A DNA stretch of 64,000 bases from NCBI GenBank assembly GCA_030062745.1, contig CP099842.1, positions 3,410,001-3,474,000 of the forward strand, written 5' to 3'. This DNA is from Capitulum mitella (taxonomy: Eukaryota; Arthropoda; Thecostraca; Pollicipedomorpha; Pollicipedidae). The translations under genes were made by a program, and so were the position numbers. Numbering within the stretch: position 1 is the stretch's first letter; each line of letters starts with the position of its first letter. Below the pieces are notes generated by a model. It had not been told where the DNA came from, did no database searches, and saw nothing but the letters and a program-made list of their open reading frames with translations. Below are positions 46,301-56,934 of the stretch, one piece after another.

Positions 46301-48283
46301 GCTTTCGGCCGGCACTGCAGCGACAGAGGGCGAGGGTAGTTTTCCTGAGCTGTCAGTTGCGGAAGCGCGTAGTGACCTTGACGTGAGAGACTTGACGGAA
46401 CCCTGGCATCTCATGACAGAAGAGGATTTTCTAGGCGATGATTCTGCCACGTATGGAGACAACTTCGTACCGCAATTCCCAGTTCAAGATTTTGGCCGCG
46501 AAAACAAGATTACGAGGCAAACGTTTGCACCCCGAAGAGGAAGCCAAATGCATCAGGCAGCCAACAGTGTGATAAATTTGTCCTTGAATGTCGTGGGAAA
46601 GCCACAGCGTGAGGCAAAACTTTCGCCTGTCGCTGAACGGCCAACAGACCGCAAGGTTGGTCCTACCCGCTCACCGAAAAGTTTCACAGAACCGAACGAG
46701 AACCCCTCAAACCCGACAGCCTCTGCCTCAGAGGAGTCTGTTGATGAGTTTCTGGCGCAGGTGGAACGTCAGCTTCAGGGTCTGGATCTTCAGAAGATCA
46801 GCGGCGCCACACCGACTGAGAAATCGCACAAACTAGGATCCTTGCCTCTGCTCCAGATACTGAGTGGTCTCGAGCTGGCCGGTGAACCTCTGAGGCAGGC
46901 CAATACTTGGACTCGTGTTGCACGCTCTGGGACAGGGGAAAAGGCCAGTGATAATGGATGGATATCTACCCAAAACAGGAAAAAGTTCCAGGACGCAACT
47001 GCACCTCAACAGGAACACGACATCGGCGAATTTCACGGGAATCATGAAAAGTTCCAAATGAGGCTGACAGCTCGTAAAGACGATTTAGAGAATCAAGCGG
47101 ACGATCCCGCTAATTATTATAACATCCGTACGACTGATACAGGGCTAAATAGCATTACAGTTGCCGACAAGCATAAAAAACGAATGCATTCCTTTTTAAT
47201 GCGAAGAGATCCACTAGTGTCTCGAGCAGATGAAGAGGAGGATAACCGCATCAGAGGCAACACTTTTGTCCCATCTGTGTGGTCCGTGAAGACCACATCC
47301 AGCCCACGGCGAGTCAGCCAAGTCTGGAACGGAAACCGTGAATCTAGTCACCAAACGTCACAACTATTCAGCCTTACTAAAGCCACACCGTCATCGTCAT
47401 CCGCTGCACATCCGTGGACAAACAGCGTTGTGGCGGACGAAGCTGGTCCATTCTTCCCTTCCGACCGCTCGTCCTCGGCTGGCCGGGACGAGGACAAAGC
47501 CCCAAACGAGCCCCCGAACGAGCCGCCCAGCACCCCTGTCAGGCCTGACGATGTCACGTACCAATCTCTGGACGCACCCCCTTACCCTGTGTACGGACAG
47601 GACTATCACAGGCGACCAGGTAAATCTTCAGGACGCTGGACTGGTGAGATGTGACTTGGGACTTGTGGGAGTTGCGACGAAACAGACGTGATTAAACTGT
47701 GGGTCCTGTTCTTCACTGTTTTTCTATTTAACTGTTGCTCGTCTTGTTTACTTTTAGATTCTTCGTTCCCTTTTGCTATCTGCCCAAAAAATCTTTTTGA
47801 AAGTACTTTATATTCACTGACATTTAACACACATAAAAATTGTTATGGAAGGAGAAAGTGCAGGCATGAATGAATCGGCGATTTCTTTAATCGCTCTCAA
47901 CAGAAATCATCAGGTGTTGTTTACAAACAGGCGTGACGCTTCGTGACAAAATGCCCATATTTTTACTCATGCCTGTGTCGAATGCGCGTTTTTCCGGTCT
48001 CCAGCGATGAAGACGTCTCGCTCCAGCAAGCCGACGGCACACCGCGTCGGAACCGCCGCCGCCGCCGACGGAGACCCCGGCTCCCACGCCGCCGCCAGCG
48101 CGGACCAAGTCGCTCCGGGTGACGTCACCGCGGCGGAAGGCGGTGACGTCACGCGCGCAGCGGAGGCGGTCGCCGGCGTTCGGGTTCGTGAGCGCCGCCG
48201 GCCGGCTGGTGGGCGCCGTCGCGGATCCGGAAGCCGACAGCATCCGGGCGGCGGCGCTGGAGCTGACGAAGCTGCGCGCGTGA
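31351..48283 (+). CDS. Large secreted low-complexity protein, six exons
   Basis: Six exons (31351-31368, 38985-about 40775, 43071-43216, 43944-44470, 45006-47619, 48027-48283) join in consistent phases to encode about 1,780 residues. The start MKCLYW plus ACLLTAAVLLASAGA forms a signal peptide. Next come a basic RRQRRD site that could be cleaved by a furin-like protease, a Gly/His-rich block, a Pro/Gln-rich region with repeated GYSAP, YGPP and EYGPPAGGS motifs, repeated VSFESVF-type motifs, an EYLPP region, a long acidic hydrophilic region, and a basic tail. No enzyme domain is visible. YGPP and EYLPP repeats, the signal peptide split by a phase-0 intron after a tiny first exon, and strong composition bias are typical of arthropod cuticle or matrix proteins; that role is inference. 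Seven one-base shifts interrupt the frame (six in exon 2, one in exon 5). Confidence 0.6.
35397..35484. repeat. Two tandem 44 bp units
   Basis: The unit TTCGCTGGACATGTGCAGAG... through TTTTCCATCT is repeated once with one substitution (GAGTAGG against GAATAGG). It lies within intron 1 and is followed by a short (CTG)n run. Confidence 0.85.
38468..38534 (+). promoter_or_regulatory. Candidate internal promoter: CCAAT, TATAAAAG and a nearby ATG
   Basis: CCAAT (38470-38474) lies next to a perfect TATAAAAG (38480-38487). A start about 31 bases on (near 38511) would leave only about 20 bases before ATG at 38532, a spacing common in arthropod cuticle and other secreted-protein genes. The frame from this ATG (MHVLQALF...) ends at a stop near 38664, and no donor in phase 0 joins it to exon 2. 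It could be an alternative non-coding first exon, a separate short gene, or chance. Confidence 0.35.
38985..40775 (+). CDS. Exon 2: signal peptide end, Gly/His-rich and Pro/Gln-rich repeats, broken by six frameshifts
   Basis: The acceptor CCCCGCAG (to 38984) opens phase 0 with ACLLTAAVLLASAGAEHRR. The coding sense then moves frame near 39112, 39247, 39938-39950, 40240-40290, 40455 and 40605, each time by one extra base. In order the exon gives the RRQRRD site, a GYGG segment, a (GGGH)n block, a CEAC pair (about 39508-39519), two near-identical units of HTSSRPAVPAGGGGQ / YTSSRPAVPAGGGGQ followed by PQDIISQQQA, then GYGPP and EYGPPAGGS motifs, and three SFESNF/VSFESVF/VSFEGVF motifs. At the end, GCTCAG is followed by TAAGT; a canonical CAG|GTAAGT donor in phase 0 needs one more G. 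Confidence 0.6.
40776..43070 (+). other. Intron 2
   Basis: It runs from the TAAGT donor region to a TTCCGCTCGTTTCAG acceptor. It contains a probable gypsy-type 3' end (42208 onward) and a pyrimidine-rich stretch at 42580-42660. No exon-like sequence in a compatible phase was found inside. Confidence 0.5.
42208..42240 (+). mobile_element. Possible polypurine tract and LTR start of a gypsy-type element
   Basis: A purine run GGGAGGGGGGAA (42212-42223) is directly followed by TGTTA, the usual arrangement at the 3' LTR boundary of Ty3/gypsy elements. The preceding frame ends in the residues AGGGNV, a common pol C-terminus. No integrase motif survives upstream and the LTR end is not clear. Confidence 0.35.
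43071..43216 (+). CDS. Exon 3 of the large secreted protein
   Basis: It follows a good acceptor (CTCGTTTCAG) and opens in phase 0 with SDGGETPRTSVPGSS. It encodes 48 residues and two bases (phase 2, AG) before donor GTAGGA at 43217. It is acidic and Gln-rich (GVQDEDSYAAPENQ), without domains. The frame is open through the exon and closes with TAG just inside the intron, as expected. Confidence 0.65.
43217..43943 (+). other. Intron 3
   Basis: Donor GTAGGA, acceptor GCATGTTTCCAG. On the minus strand a GGTTCAACTCC match to a Pol III B box lies at 43647-43657, perhaps the tail of a tRNA-derived SINE; no complete tRNA fold can be made. Confidence 0.5.
43944..44470 (+). CDS. Exon 4 of the large secreted protein (EYLPP region)
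   Basis: The first base completes an AGC codon with exon 3, and the frame then runs FAGQTIDESSDDATLSTVSE without a stop. The motifs EYLPPNTE and GEYLPPPR occur once each, near the start and end, joined by an acidic helix-like segment (VVASQIEEAVRNAFMTDN) and a Pro/Ala/Thr-rich linker. It ends in phase 1 (G) before donor GTTAGT at 44471. GC content is very high. YLPP motifs occur in many arthropod cuticle proteins. Confidence 0.7.
44471..45005 (+). other. Intron 4
   Basis: Donor GTTAGT, acceptor GATCCACAG. AT-rich, with an A9 run at about 44735; nothing else recognised. Confidence 0.6.
45006..47619 (+). CDS. Exon 5: long acidic hydrophilic region, one frameshift
   Basis: It starts by completing GGA and reads PAVPPPDNALDVTLPASS onward. 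The frame is open to 46189 where it would stop, but coding sense continues one base over from a CCCGGG at 46169-46174 (SPGQFITEGDRPG instead of SPGTVHN-stop). With one G removed the exon is open to 47619 and ends in phase 1 at CCAG|GTAAAT. It encodes about 871 residues: Ser/Glu/Asp-rich, no cysteine clusters, no known domain, with a short predicted helix around ESVDEFLAQVERQLQGLDLQ. Confidence 0.65.
47620..48026 (+). other. Intron 5
   Basis: Donor GTAAAT; acceptor GTCTCGCTCCAG ending at 48026. An earlier AG at 48003-48004 is also in phase 1 but opens a less protein-like frame. Confidence 0.5.
48027..48283 (+). CDS. Exon 6: Pro-rich linker and basic C-terminus
   Basis: It joins in phase 1 (G plus CA) and encodes 85 residues to TGA at 48281. 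After a Pro/Thr run (PPPPPTETPAPTPPPAR) it is strongly basic (SPRRKAVTSRAQRRRS) and ends in a plausible amphipathic helix, DSIRAAALELTKLRA, preceded by AFGFVSAAGRLVGAV. I preferred this frame to the one opened by the ATG at 48007 because it has an organised, hydrophobic-patterned end and agrees in phase. The nearest AATAAA is at 49002-49007, some 720 bases on. Confidence 0.5.
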
Positions 48284-48289
48284 TGGCGG

Positions 48290-49850
48290 CGAGAGCTGGC
48301 GAGACTCGCGCTCCACTGCAGCTGGGGGTGTGCTGGGACGCGCGCCAGTGGGACTGATGGCGGCACTGTAATGGCGGCCGGCGGGTGTTGTGCATGCGAC
48401 CGCCGGCGATTTTGACCCAGATTCACGAAAAATGAGAGTGTTTGCTCGTCAGATGAAGTTGCCGTGGGTACCTGTCACTAATTTTGTTATTTTTCGCCCG
48501 TCAGATGTTATGTGAGTATTTATAAGATAAAGTTGTAGATAGAATCTGCGACTTTTTTCAGCGAGTAGAACAAGTATAAAAACTGTTTTAGGAATGAGAA
48601 TGATTTTTAGGAATGCATGATCCTTGTCAACGTACGAACGCTATGAAAACACTAGGCATGCATTTTCGCGTTACCTTAAATTAGCGCAAGAAAACCACTC
48701 ACTTGATGCAACATCGACACTACGGAATTGACTGTACACTTAGGTAAGTTCAAATAATCAATACACTAGGTTCACTGCAAACAAAAGAAACAGTAATCAA
48801 AAGGCACTCAACGAATCAGCATGGCGATATGATATAATGCAGATAAAGATAGGCAAGTACGTAAATCACACTATTTACGATCCGAGTACTAGTCAGATCA
48901 AGCAGACTGCCTTTGATATATTACATCAACGTAATTTTGTCTCTTGAAATATGCCTCTTCCTTTTGAATACGGTGAACAGGAAACGCGTTTGCTTCGTAA
49001 AAATAAAACTAAATATGTTGCCTTGTTTTTCCCATTCGCCCCTTGGAAATCAAAATCGGTGTGGACCAACTAGCCTGTTCTGTAGACCCCTAAGAATTGC
49101 TCTTGGTGTGGTCGGGTGGAAACAGCGACACCCAGACCCTCGCCTCCTGTGCAACGGAGAAAAAACACTGAACAGGAAAGTCAAGAGCGGCCTCGTCGTC
49201 TCCAGGCCCCGATGCCTGTCGGGTTTCTGTCAGGTCCGGTTCGGTTCGAAACGAAACGGAACGGAACGTCACGAGATGTGACAAAAATCAGCACAACGGT
49301 TCTGCAGATATTTTCCCCATTTCGCCTACCTTGACGCACCCTGAGACACCACTGAACCTTGCATCCGCGCTCGACCATGTGAATGTGCTCTTGGCGTCCA
49401 TTGTCTGACAGACATCTGGCAAACAATTAAATAAGAACACATTTAAACTCAGCTAAATCTGACGTAGAAAACAGGCACTGAGTTGCAGCGTGTAACCAGA
49501 ATAAAGACAGTGCCAGCAACGCGTCGTTTCGCACAGTCTTGCGACTCGTTTTTTTATTTTTTCATGTTTGCGTAACGAAATAATGCAACTTTCTCAACGA
49601 AAGATCAATGAAGAACAATGAAATGTTGCAATTATGACACCCCGATGACCTGGCCGAGCATCAGGTCAGGAGCGCTCCGTGTTTAACTCTCAGGCCATAC
49701 TGTTGTGCATTGTAAGCCAAAGTCGCCGTAGATTGTAAAAGCACCGACAACGTAGCGACAAAGTAAAATTAAACGTCGAGTCGCGAAACATGGTTTTCTT
49801 TATGATACCATTAGGACTCGGCCTAAGACGCCCTCGCTTCCAAATTTTTG
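48290..49850. other. 3' flank of the large gene, otherwise nothing recognised
   Basis: It probably contains the 3' UTR; a candidate AATAAA lies at 49002-49007. No further gene or repeat was recognised. Confidence 0.4.
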
Positions 49851-49854
49851 TCAT

Positions 49855-50600
49855 TAAGTGCACAATCGGTATAAGAAAAGGTACTGAACTGCGTTAATTT
49901 GTTTGCGAGATATCTGAGAAATGCGCCAGAGGGAGAGACGGGTTTGGCGTAAAACGTCTCCCGCCCCAGTCAGTGGCGGGTTAAGACTGCGACACACTGT
50001 TAGAGATGTGGTCCTTTGTGACTGCATACGAGCAACGCCAATGGATATCGTCATGACAGTACGGCAGTATGGCCGTATGGCAGTAACTGAGCGCATTGCT
50101 GAAGGGGTTAGAGGTTACCAACACTTTTGACCTTTAACCTTCTCCGGAGGGAGGGTGATAAGGATCCGCCTCCGGTTTTCTGAAGCTAGCCAAAAAGCGA
50201 CAAGGAGCAGAGATGCGAATTTTGTGGTAATGCTTTATACGTCACTTTTGCACCTTGTACCAGTTTTTACGTTCAGGGTCAGATCACGTCATTGACCTAG
50301 GACACCTCAAGTCAGATCATGTTTCAAAAAATAAAGCCGGCAAAATTGACAGAACGTGGCAAATGGAGCAATTTTGTTACCTCGAACATCTCGGGGATTT
50401 CCACTTCATTGATCTTAGGTCAGGGTGTGCTTTTAGCGTTCTTTTTTTAACGTTTGCTATCGAGAATTATGGGGCTGCTTTGACGATTTTGAAGTCTGAA
50501 TATACATCCTGGTTTTTTTACGTCATTTTCACACGTAATTAAACCTCTTGACCAGTGATCTGGGGTTAGGTCACGCTTCAAGTCGAATTTCCAGACCCAA
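49855..50600. repeat. Compound repeat: inverse relative of 10.1 kb and third copy of the 850 bp family
   Basis: Positions 49866-49985 match the reverse complement of 10100-10210. From about 50150 to 50600 the sequence shares composition and blocks with the 14.5-16.1 kb repeat (TTTxCACCTTGTACC, TGACCTAGG, GTCATTGATCTTAGGTCA). AGGTCA-type hexamers are again frequent. Confidence 0.5.
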
Positions 50601-50646
50601 AATCGAGTATAGTTCCTTAGCTTACGGCCTTGGAATACTTGGTATA

Positions 50647-50711
50647 ATACGGTACTTGGTAATCATAATAATACGGTACTTGGTAATCATAATAATACGG
50701 TACTTGGTAGT
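50647..50711. repeat. Three tandem 24 bp units
   Basis: ATACGGTACTTGGTAATC plus ATAATA is repeated at 50647 and 50671, with a third partial copy from 50695. The copies are identical over their shared length, so the expansion is recent. Confidence 0.9.
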
Positions 50712-50714
50712 CAC

Positions 50715-52005
50715 ATGTGCTTCGGAAGCACTAATATATGATGAGAACGTATTTGCCAAGGGCAACCCAATCCCATTTGGCCCAGGCCGACTTTACTGGA
50801 CTTTTTGAAATACTATGTTTATTTTCAATGTGAACGCAACTTGTATGGCCACAAACGATAAGAACTATGTTCGTGCTTTCCTTCTTTATAGTTTGTACGG
50901 TCCCAGTCACCTGATTTTTTTTTTGACTGCCGAAAATAAAAACCTTTGACATCGCGAAAATAAGTTCGCGGCAATTATAAGGCTTTTGCATTGCGAGCGT
51001 ATTCGCTGCTTGGTATGTGAGTGACTTACGCGAAACATGCTTATGGGGCACTGGTTTCATAATGTACGATAATCTGATCTGCATAATCTGATTTATCTTC
51101 TGATCCTGATCTGCATGATTTGCTCAGACTGATTTTACAAAATTTCATGATGTGCCTTATTTGATCAATGATAATACGGCATGATGATAAGGCAGAGGTC
51201 GGAAACGCCCGATCTATAGCGGTCAATACGTTGACCTAGCCTGACCTTGTTTTACTTAAATATGTGAGTAACAGACTCCATCTGCGTGCCAACCACATTT
51301 CCGGCGTATTCCAACCAAGACATGTACTTCTGCATTAAAAAACGAGATTTCTGCCCTTTCAAAAAGACGATTTCTTCGCTTTTTGTTTTACGTTTTTCTC
51401 GAAATAGTTAAATGTAATCCCAAACGCCCTTTCCACCTCATAAAGGTTAATAAACGGCCTCTTCTGAGCCACGTAGAAGCCTTGATTATAAATGGGCTTT
51501 ACCAACAACGGCAGCAGAATAATTTAACCTACGATGGCCTGTGGTGACCTTAATACTGACGTTTTTGAAAAAAAATGTACGTGCTTTCTCCCAGTTCCGG
51601 CAAGGGCTTCCCGACGATGCTTTTATTTTCCCGTAGAGCTAACAGTGCTCGAGATCTGGGAGGGCTCTCATGAGCCCCTCCACCCCGCCCGCCTGGAGAA
51701 GGTGAATCTGGAGGCCGGTTCCGCGAGGATCAACATTCACAACATTTATGTTGATCATGATCTTGATAAATCGCGGAAATGCTCTGTTCGTATGTCCTTC
51801 TCACTGACTGTTATATCGCCTCTGTTTACTCCAAACCAAGCATGAGGAAACCACAAGCATAGCAGCAAGTTCTCTTCAGCGATGGCATCAGCCATAAAGG
51901 GTCTATTTTTCTGGCGCCACCTATCTGGCGCCATCGGCGTCTGTCAAGGTCACACGGCGGGCCGGCACGCCGTGCGTGACCTGTATCCGGGCTGCTGCAG
52001 ATTGA
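50715..52005. other. Gene-free stretch apart from the candidate exon at 51635
   Basis: Nothing else in this interval can be supported as a gene or repeat. Confidence 0.3.
51635..51699 (+). other. Candidate isolated exon
   Basis: A strong acceptor (TTTATTTTCCCGTAG) is followed by a GC-rich segment that encodes ELTVLEIWEGSHEPLHPARL and ends at GAGAAG|GTGAAT, a fair donor. Composition differs from the AT-rich flanks. I found no partner exons and recognise no family, so it could be a lone exon of a gene beyond view, a pseudogene piece or chance. Confidence 0.2.
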
Positions 52006-52010
52006 GCCGG

Positions 52011-52150
52011 GCGACCTTGCCGTGGGGTCTACTGGCGCTCAGCAGCGCTGGTGGGGCGACCTTGCCGTAGGGTCTACTGGCGCTCAGCAGCGCTGGTGGG
52101 GCGACCAAGCCGTGGGGCCTACTGGCGCTCAGCAGCGCTGGTGGGGCGAC
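52011..52150. repeat. Three tandem 45 bp units
   Basis: Units start at 52011, 52056 and 52101, with the first bases of a fourth at 52146. Each contains CTACTGGCGCTCAGCAGCGC and differs from the others at a few positions. Because 45 is a multiple of three, both strands show in-frame repeated peptides; without a gene context this is not evidence of coding. Confidence 0.9.
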
Positions 52151-52159
52151 GGATAAGGT

Positions 52160-55030
52160 CGGGACTTGCATCAACGGACTGCGGAGAGAGGCTGGTGGAG
52201 TCCTGGCGGCGATACGTTGGACTTGTGCGTGTGTGTGTTTGTATGCGTGCATGTATCGAAAAAAAAAGATTGAGCATCCCTCAGTGACTAAAGAGAAAGG
52301 TCGCACTGTTACGCAGTGGCAAGGTTTCGAAACGTCGACCTACCAACTTAACCCGGAAAGAAGAAAACAGCAAAAGGAATCACCAAGAACCAAGTATGGC
52401 GGCCATACATTTCTGTCGTGGTATAACTCATTTATCCGTATAGTAGGTAAACAGAACCTACGAGTACATGTTACATTTGCGGTTATGCAGGACTGACTGG
52501 CCAACGGCGTTGGACTTCCGGACGAAACACCTAACAAGGCGTCATTAGCGACGTCATCAAGCTAGTGCAGTTCATCATGCCGGTCAGCATCCAAGCAGAA
52601 CTGTACTAGCTACCGCGCCCCCATAAATAGCCACGGGGGGGGGAACAGGAACCCCGACCAGAACTTTCAGAGCGGACGACATAACGGAAGATGAAGGTGG
52701 TTACCTCCGCTTCGGTCGGCTGCCCCCCTGTGCCGCTGGGCTGAACAGATCGCTGTTACTGAGGCCCAGGCTTTCCACAGGTCATACCGAAGAACGGTTC
52801 CACATGGACTAGCAATGTTATCCATCGCCGAAAGAGTGGTGTGGCGGCCAACCTGGAGGCGTTTTTCTTAGACTGCCGGTGAAAGGTCTGCGTCCAAATC
52901 CTCAAATCTACAAAGTCTTGCTACCGCTCTGCGACTTTTCCATTCCAAGTCATTGCCATGTCCTGTTGTTCATCGAACAATGACTTCATTCACCGGGACC
53001 TCCTAGCTGTTTGATTAGTGAGTTTGATAGCAAGTTTGATTCACATATTGGTTTATTGCTGAGAAGTCCGACGGGATGGGGAGTCAGTTTTTGATAAGGA
53101 CATTTCCCAGGATATGTTTGACGATATTTGAGGCTTTGAATGGTCAGTGACCTTTCCAAGATTATGCGAGACTACTGAATTCATATAACCTCAAAATGCA
53201 TTAAACAAAACGTTTCATATAACGTTTATGTAACCTCAGAAGTATCAATGATTTGAAGCCATGCAATAACGGCTTTTTGACTCGGCTCTTCCTACATTCA
53301 GTTCCTTCCTTACATTCAATTGTTGCTTTTACCGAGGACTTAGACGCCTTGAAAACGATGCAATGCTATTTTATCTGAGGTGCTTGCATGCTTGGCCTCG
53401 CAGGCCAGTACTGCAATGACCGTAAACAAAAAAGACCAAGGTCAACTTTTTATGGCGTCATTGCAAGCAGGGAGCTGGTCTTGAACAGCGGCCGCACGCG
53501 ATGTGGGAATATGAGCTTGGCTTACCCTGGCACGAGACTGTTGCACGCCATCCATCCGACAGGAAACGCTGGTCGACCGGTGGGGGTTTACGCATGGCGC
53601 GGGCGGCGCCGGAGGTGTGCCGAAACACGGAACACTAGGAGGTGCTTTGTTGAGCCGCGATTCTGAGTCACGGTTCTCGGAGTGGACGGGCGCGGCGTAG
53701 GCGACAAAGCTTGGGAAAATCTGAGTTATGACTACGCGAGTTTGGAATCTATGTCGTCACTTTGAAAAGGAAAACAAGATTCCAGCATCTAAGCACAGAG
53801 AGAGTTAATCGATAATGGATGGCAAAAAGCCACAAAAAATGTTCTTTGAAACTGTGCTTTTGTCTAAGAAATATGCTTTAAGCAACGCATTTCAGACCAA
53901 TTATGGTACTACGGTATATGGTCAAAACACAACGCATTCATGCATGCAGGTACGTTTGTAGCGTCATCACTTTAAAGACGGCTGATATTACAAGAAGTAT
54001 GCCGTTCAAATGTGCGTAGCCACGGGGTGGAAGCTAGGTGTTCATGGATCTTGGAGTGGAAAATTTAACGTTTGTTTTTGCACCAAGGATGGAAAAAATC
54101 GGACTCAAAAGTAAAGTAGCTGAAACCCCAAGAGTTTTCCGTTCTGATGGGGGTTAGGTTTGTCTTGATGCTTTTCTTGGGGGGCTAGTACTCCTGCACG
54201 TCCACCCATAGTATTCTACAATCAGTGCATACCTATTTGGCATGGAAAGGGGGTGAAAGGGTTGTTTTTTACATCACATTGCCCACCAGTGAGACAGATG
54301 TTGCGACTTTGTGAAATAGAGGAGAACGTGCGTGTCTTACATCAGAAGGAATCATCGACAACAGAACTCCCAAAAGCTGTCGACAGTTTCATGAATCTCT
54401 AAAAAGTTCGAAACTTTTGCATGCGCCTCCCATTTTGATGACAGTCGAACTAGGCATAAATATTTTTGCCTTCAAATCGGAGAATTTTCCAGGTCGCGCA
54501 TCTGGCAACCACACGACACGCCTATTGCCAGAGTGTTACTGTCGGTGGTCAGCTGCTAGCGCTAGTGGGCGAGATCGCCTGTGAGGGTCGCCACCCGTCG
54601 CCACCAGACGGCCGACTGACGCCTGATGAGACGCACAACTGGACGCAAGATTAGTCGGCTTCCGACTACGACGCTAAGGGTCAAGCCTGACTGGTGCGTA
54701 GAAAGCGAAGTCAGAAAACAAACAGGGCCACCAAACATGAAACTGTGCTTGAGATGTTCTTGGGCGGAGTGGTTATGTTTCGATACTGAAATACGGTAAA
54801 AAAATAAGTTGGTTCAGTGAACCCACTGAACGAAGCCATCTCAAGTCGTGCTGAAAAAATTGGGCTTTTCCTAAGCTGAAACCCTTATGCTTACATATAG
54901 TCTGAAAGGACTTAATCACCACACACGGAGAAAAAGGTCGTTACAGACGCATAGCACTGAACTTGTTTACAATTAGATCTAACTTACAGACGCATAACAC
55001 TTAGACCTGACCAATGATGGTGGTTAAGAG
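52160..55030. other. Gene-free stretch
   Basis: A GC-rich patch at 54500-54650 and a frame at 53388-53666 have no recognisable motif. A G9 run occurs at about 52637. Confidence 0.3.
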
Positions 55031-55032
55031 TT

Positions 55033-55125
55033 AAGGTAGGTTTAAGAGTTTATTTAGGTGGTTAGAGTTAAGGTAGGTTTAAGAGTATAAAGTTTATTAA
55101 GAGTTAGGTTAGGTGGTTAGGGTTA
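55033..55125. repeat. Short direct repeats with GGTTAGG-like motifs
   Basis: TAAGGTAGGTTTAAGAGT occurs twice (about 55034 and 55069), followed by GTTAGGTTAGGTGG and GTTAGGG. The motif resembles degenerate TTAGG telomere units but is too irregular to be sure. Confidence 0.45.
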
Positions 55126-55129
55126 GTCG

Positions 55130-56795
55130 GGACTCTATTAAGAGTATGCGCTGGTACGGAGAGCATAGGTTTCTGGTTCCACACTCTGCTTCTTGAAAGG
55201 TAGCAATGCAGTTACTCACGAGAAGACGGAACAGCAAGGGACGTTTGCCTCAAGACAAGAAAACGGACAATAGTGGACTAATAGGCTAATGAATAATTTT
55301 AGGGTGCAGGAGGACGTCATCACTCCCATTTTGTAGGATATAAACTAGCTCGTCTATGGCTCATACCCAAGAGGGAATGAATCCATTCCATGGTCGTGGG
55401 TCGGATCATTCCCCTTCCCCCATGGGATGGGAGGGGTTCTTCCTTGCTTTCTGATTCCTCTAATGCTAAAGTATTCCTCTAATGCTTTCTGATTCCTCTA
55501 ATACTAAACTAAAGTAGTCATATATTTCGTCTACTTTTATTAGATGTGTCCAGGCATCGGAGGAATTCATGGCCCAGTAGGCCCACTACTTTCCCTTTGG
55601 ATTTGCACCTGGCGGTCCGCTAGTAGTGGGCTGGCTACTGCTCTGGTACCCAATTAGGAAAACGTGAAGGCAACAGATCTAAGCCCTTCACTGCTAAATA
55701 TGCTGTGCTGTTTTTAAAATAATTCTTTCCCTCTGCTGTTTTTAGTTAGGCATGTATGAATGTTCATGACGTTAAATCTCCTCTGCTTCAGGCAGGCTCA
55801 ACATGAGCCTAATACCAACCAAAACTGTAAAAATAAATACGCCGTGAAAAATCTTGGCGTTTTTGTTTTCCTTCTGTTCTTTGTTTTTTAGGGGGGGGGG
55901 GGTGGCGTAGTTATTGTTGACAATGATGAGCAGAAAAGTGTTCAGTATAAAGCTGTCAATGTTCTTGAATTCTGTCAACGCAAAAAGAAATGTTCTCAGA
56001 GCTTCCAGAGTTCGATATAATTACGCTTTATCGTTCGCATCTTTTCTGTGTTTATATTAAGCACATCGTAAAAAGCACATAAAGCAATACAAACATCAGT
56101 ACCCTTTGTTTTTTTTCTCTCAAAGGCCACGAGGAAATCGCCAGGCCCTTTGGTGGTCTTTTCCCTTCATTGGTCTATTTGCACCATTATTGCCTAGCAG
56201 CGTCGCATGGGTGCTCAGGACAGGGTGTGCTCTAGGCAGAATTGTGCAGCTCTTCCGAAAAAACTTACTTTAGCCTCTCGGCTGCTTGTCTTTGCGGTTC
56301 AGAGAATAATCGCCAAGACAATTTATCTACACTAAACCTTAATTTCCGTGGGTGAGCAAACTAGCAACTTGAACGTCAAGTCCCGTCTTCCACAGCAAAA
56401 TGGAAAAGCATTGAATACGGCTTGGTCTACTACAAAGTCAACAAACTGCAAGCTACAAAGACCGTAAGCAGTCAGAGTGCTAGTCAATGACCTGCACCGT
56501 TGCGAGGATCCCGAAAGTGCAGCTGCAGTTGGTCAGGGAAAGTCATCCAGAACCTTCAGAGTGAACAAATAAGAATCGGCAAATGGCTCTCTGCCCTAAC
56601 GTAAAGAGGCTTGCTGTCCTGGACATCATTAAGAGCGGTGGTGGGAGATATATCAGTAACGACGATGTGGAGCAACGCTTGACAAAGTGCAATAATTCTG
56701 TCGAAAGCGGCCCTGTTTTCAGGATTCAGATGAAACTTCTTACCAACAAACGGAGGGAAATCGCTGCCGAGGAGCGTGGTGATTCCCTTATCGCC
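55130..56795. other. Gene-free stretch
   Basis: Two short direct repeats (CTTTCTGATTCCTCTAATxCTAAA) lie at 55445-55510 and a G10 run lies near 55892. Nothing else was recognised. Confidence 0.35.
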
Positions 56796-56799
56796 TGTC

Positions 56800-56930
56800 T
56801 GGAAAAAGCCAGGTGGACTGGTGATCATGGGTGTAACTTTATATAAAGCGGGGGATGTGCGTGCATCCCCTGTATATATATATATATATATAGTTACACC
56901 CGTGATCACTAGTCCATCTAATTTTTCCAA
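56800..56930. mobile_element. Small foldback element with (TA)n loop
   Basis: Arms of about 47 bases (56800-56846 and 56884-56930) pair with few mismatches; both contain GGACT(A/G)GTGATCA(T/C)GGGTGTAAC. Between them lies an inner hairpin (GGGGATG...CATCCCC) and a TA run. The whole could fold into one hairpin. Size and symmetry fit a MITE or the centre of a longer foldback element. Confidence 0.7.
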
Positions 56931-56934
56931 GAAG

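Noticed and set aside
48007..48357. 116-codon frame starting at ATG 48007
   Set aside because: Its acceptor phase would fit, but the alternative frame from 48027 has a better organised C-terminus and ends sooner; this one is Ala/Gly/Arg-rich without pattern. Not excluded.
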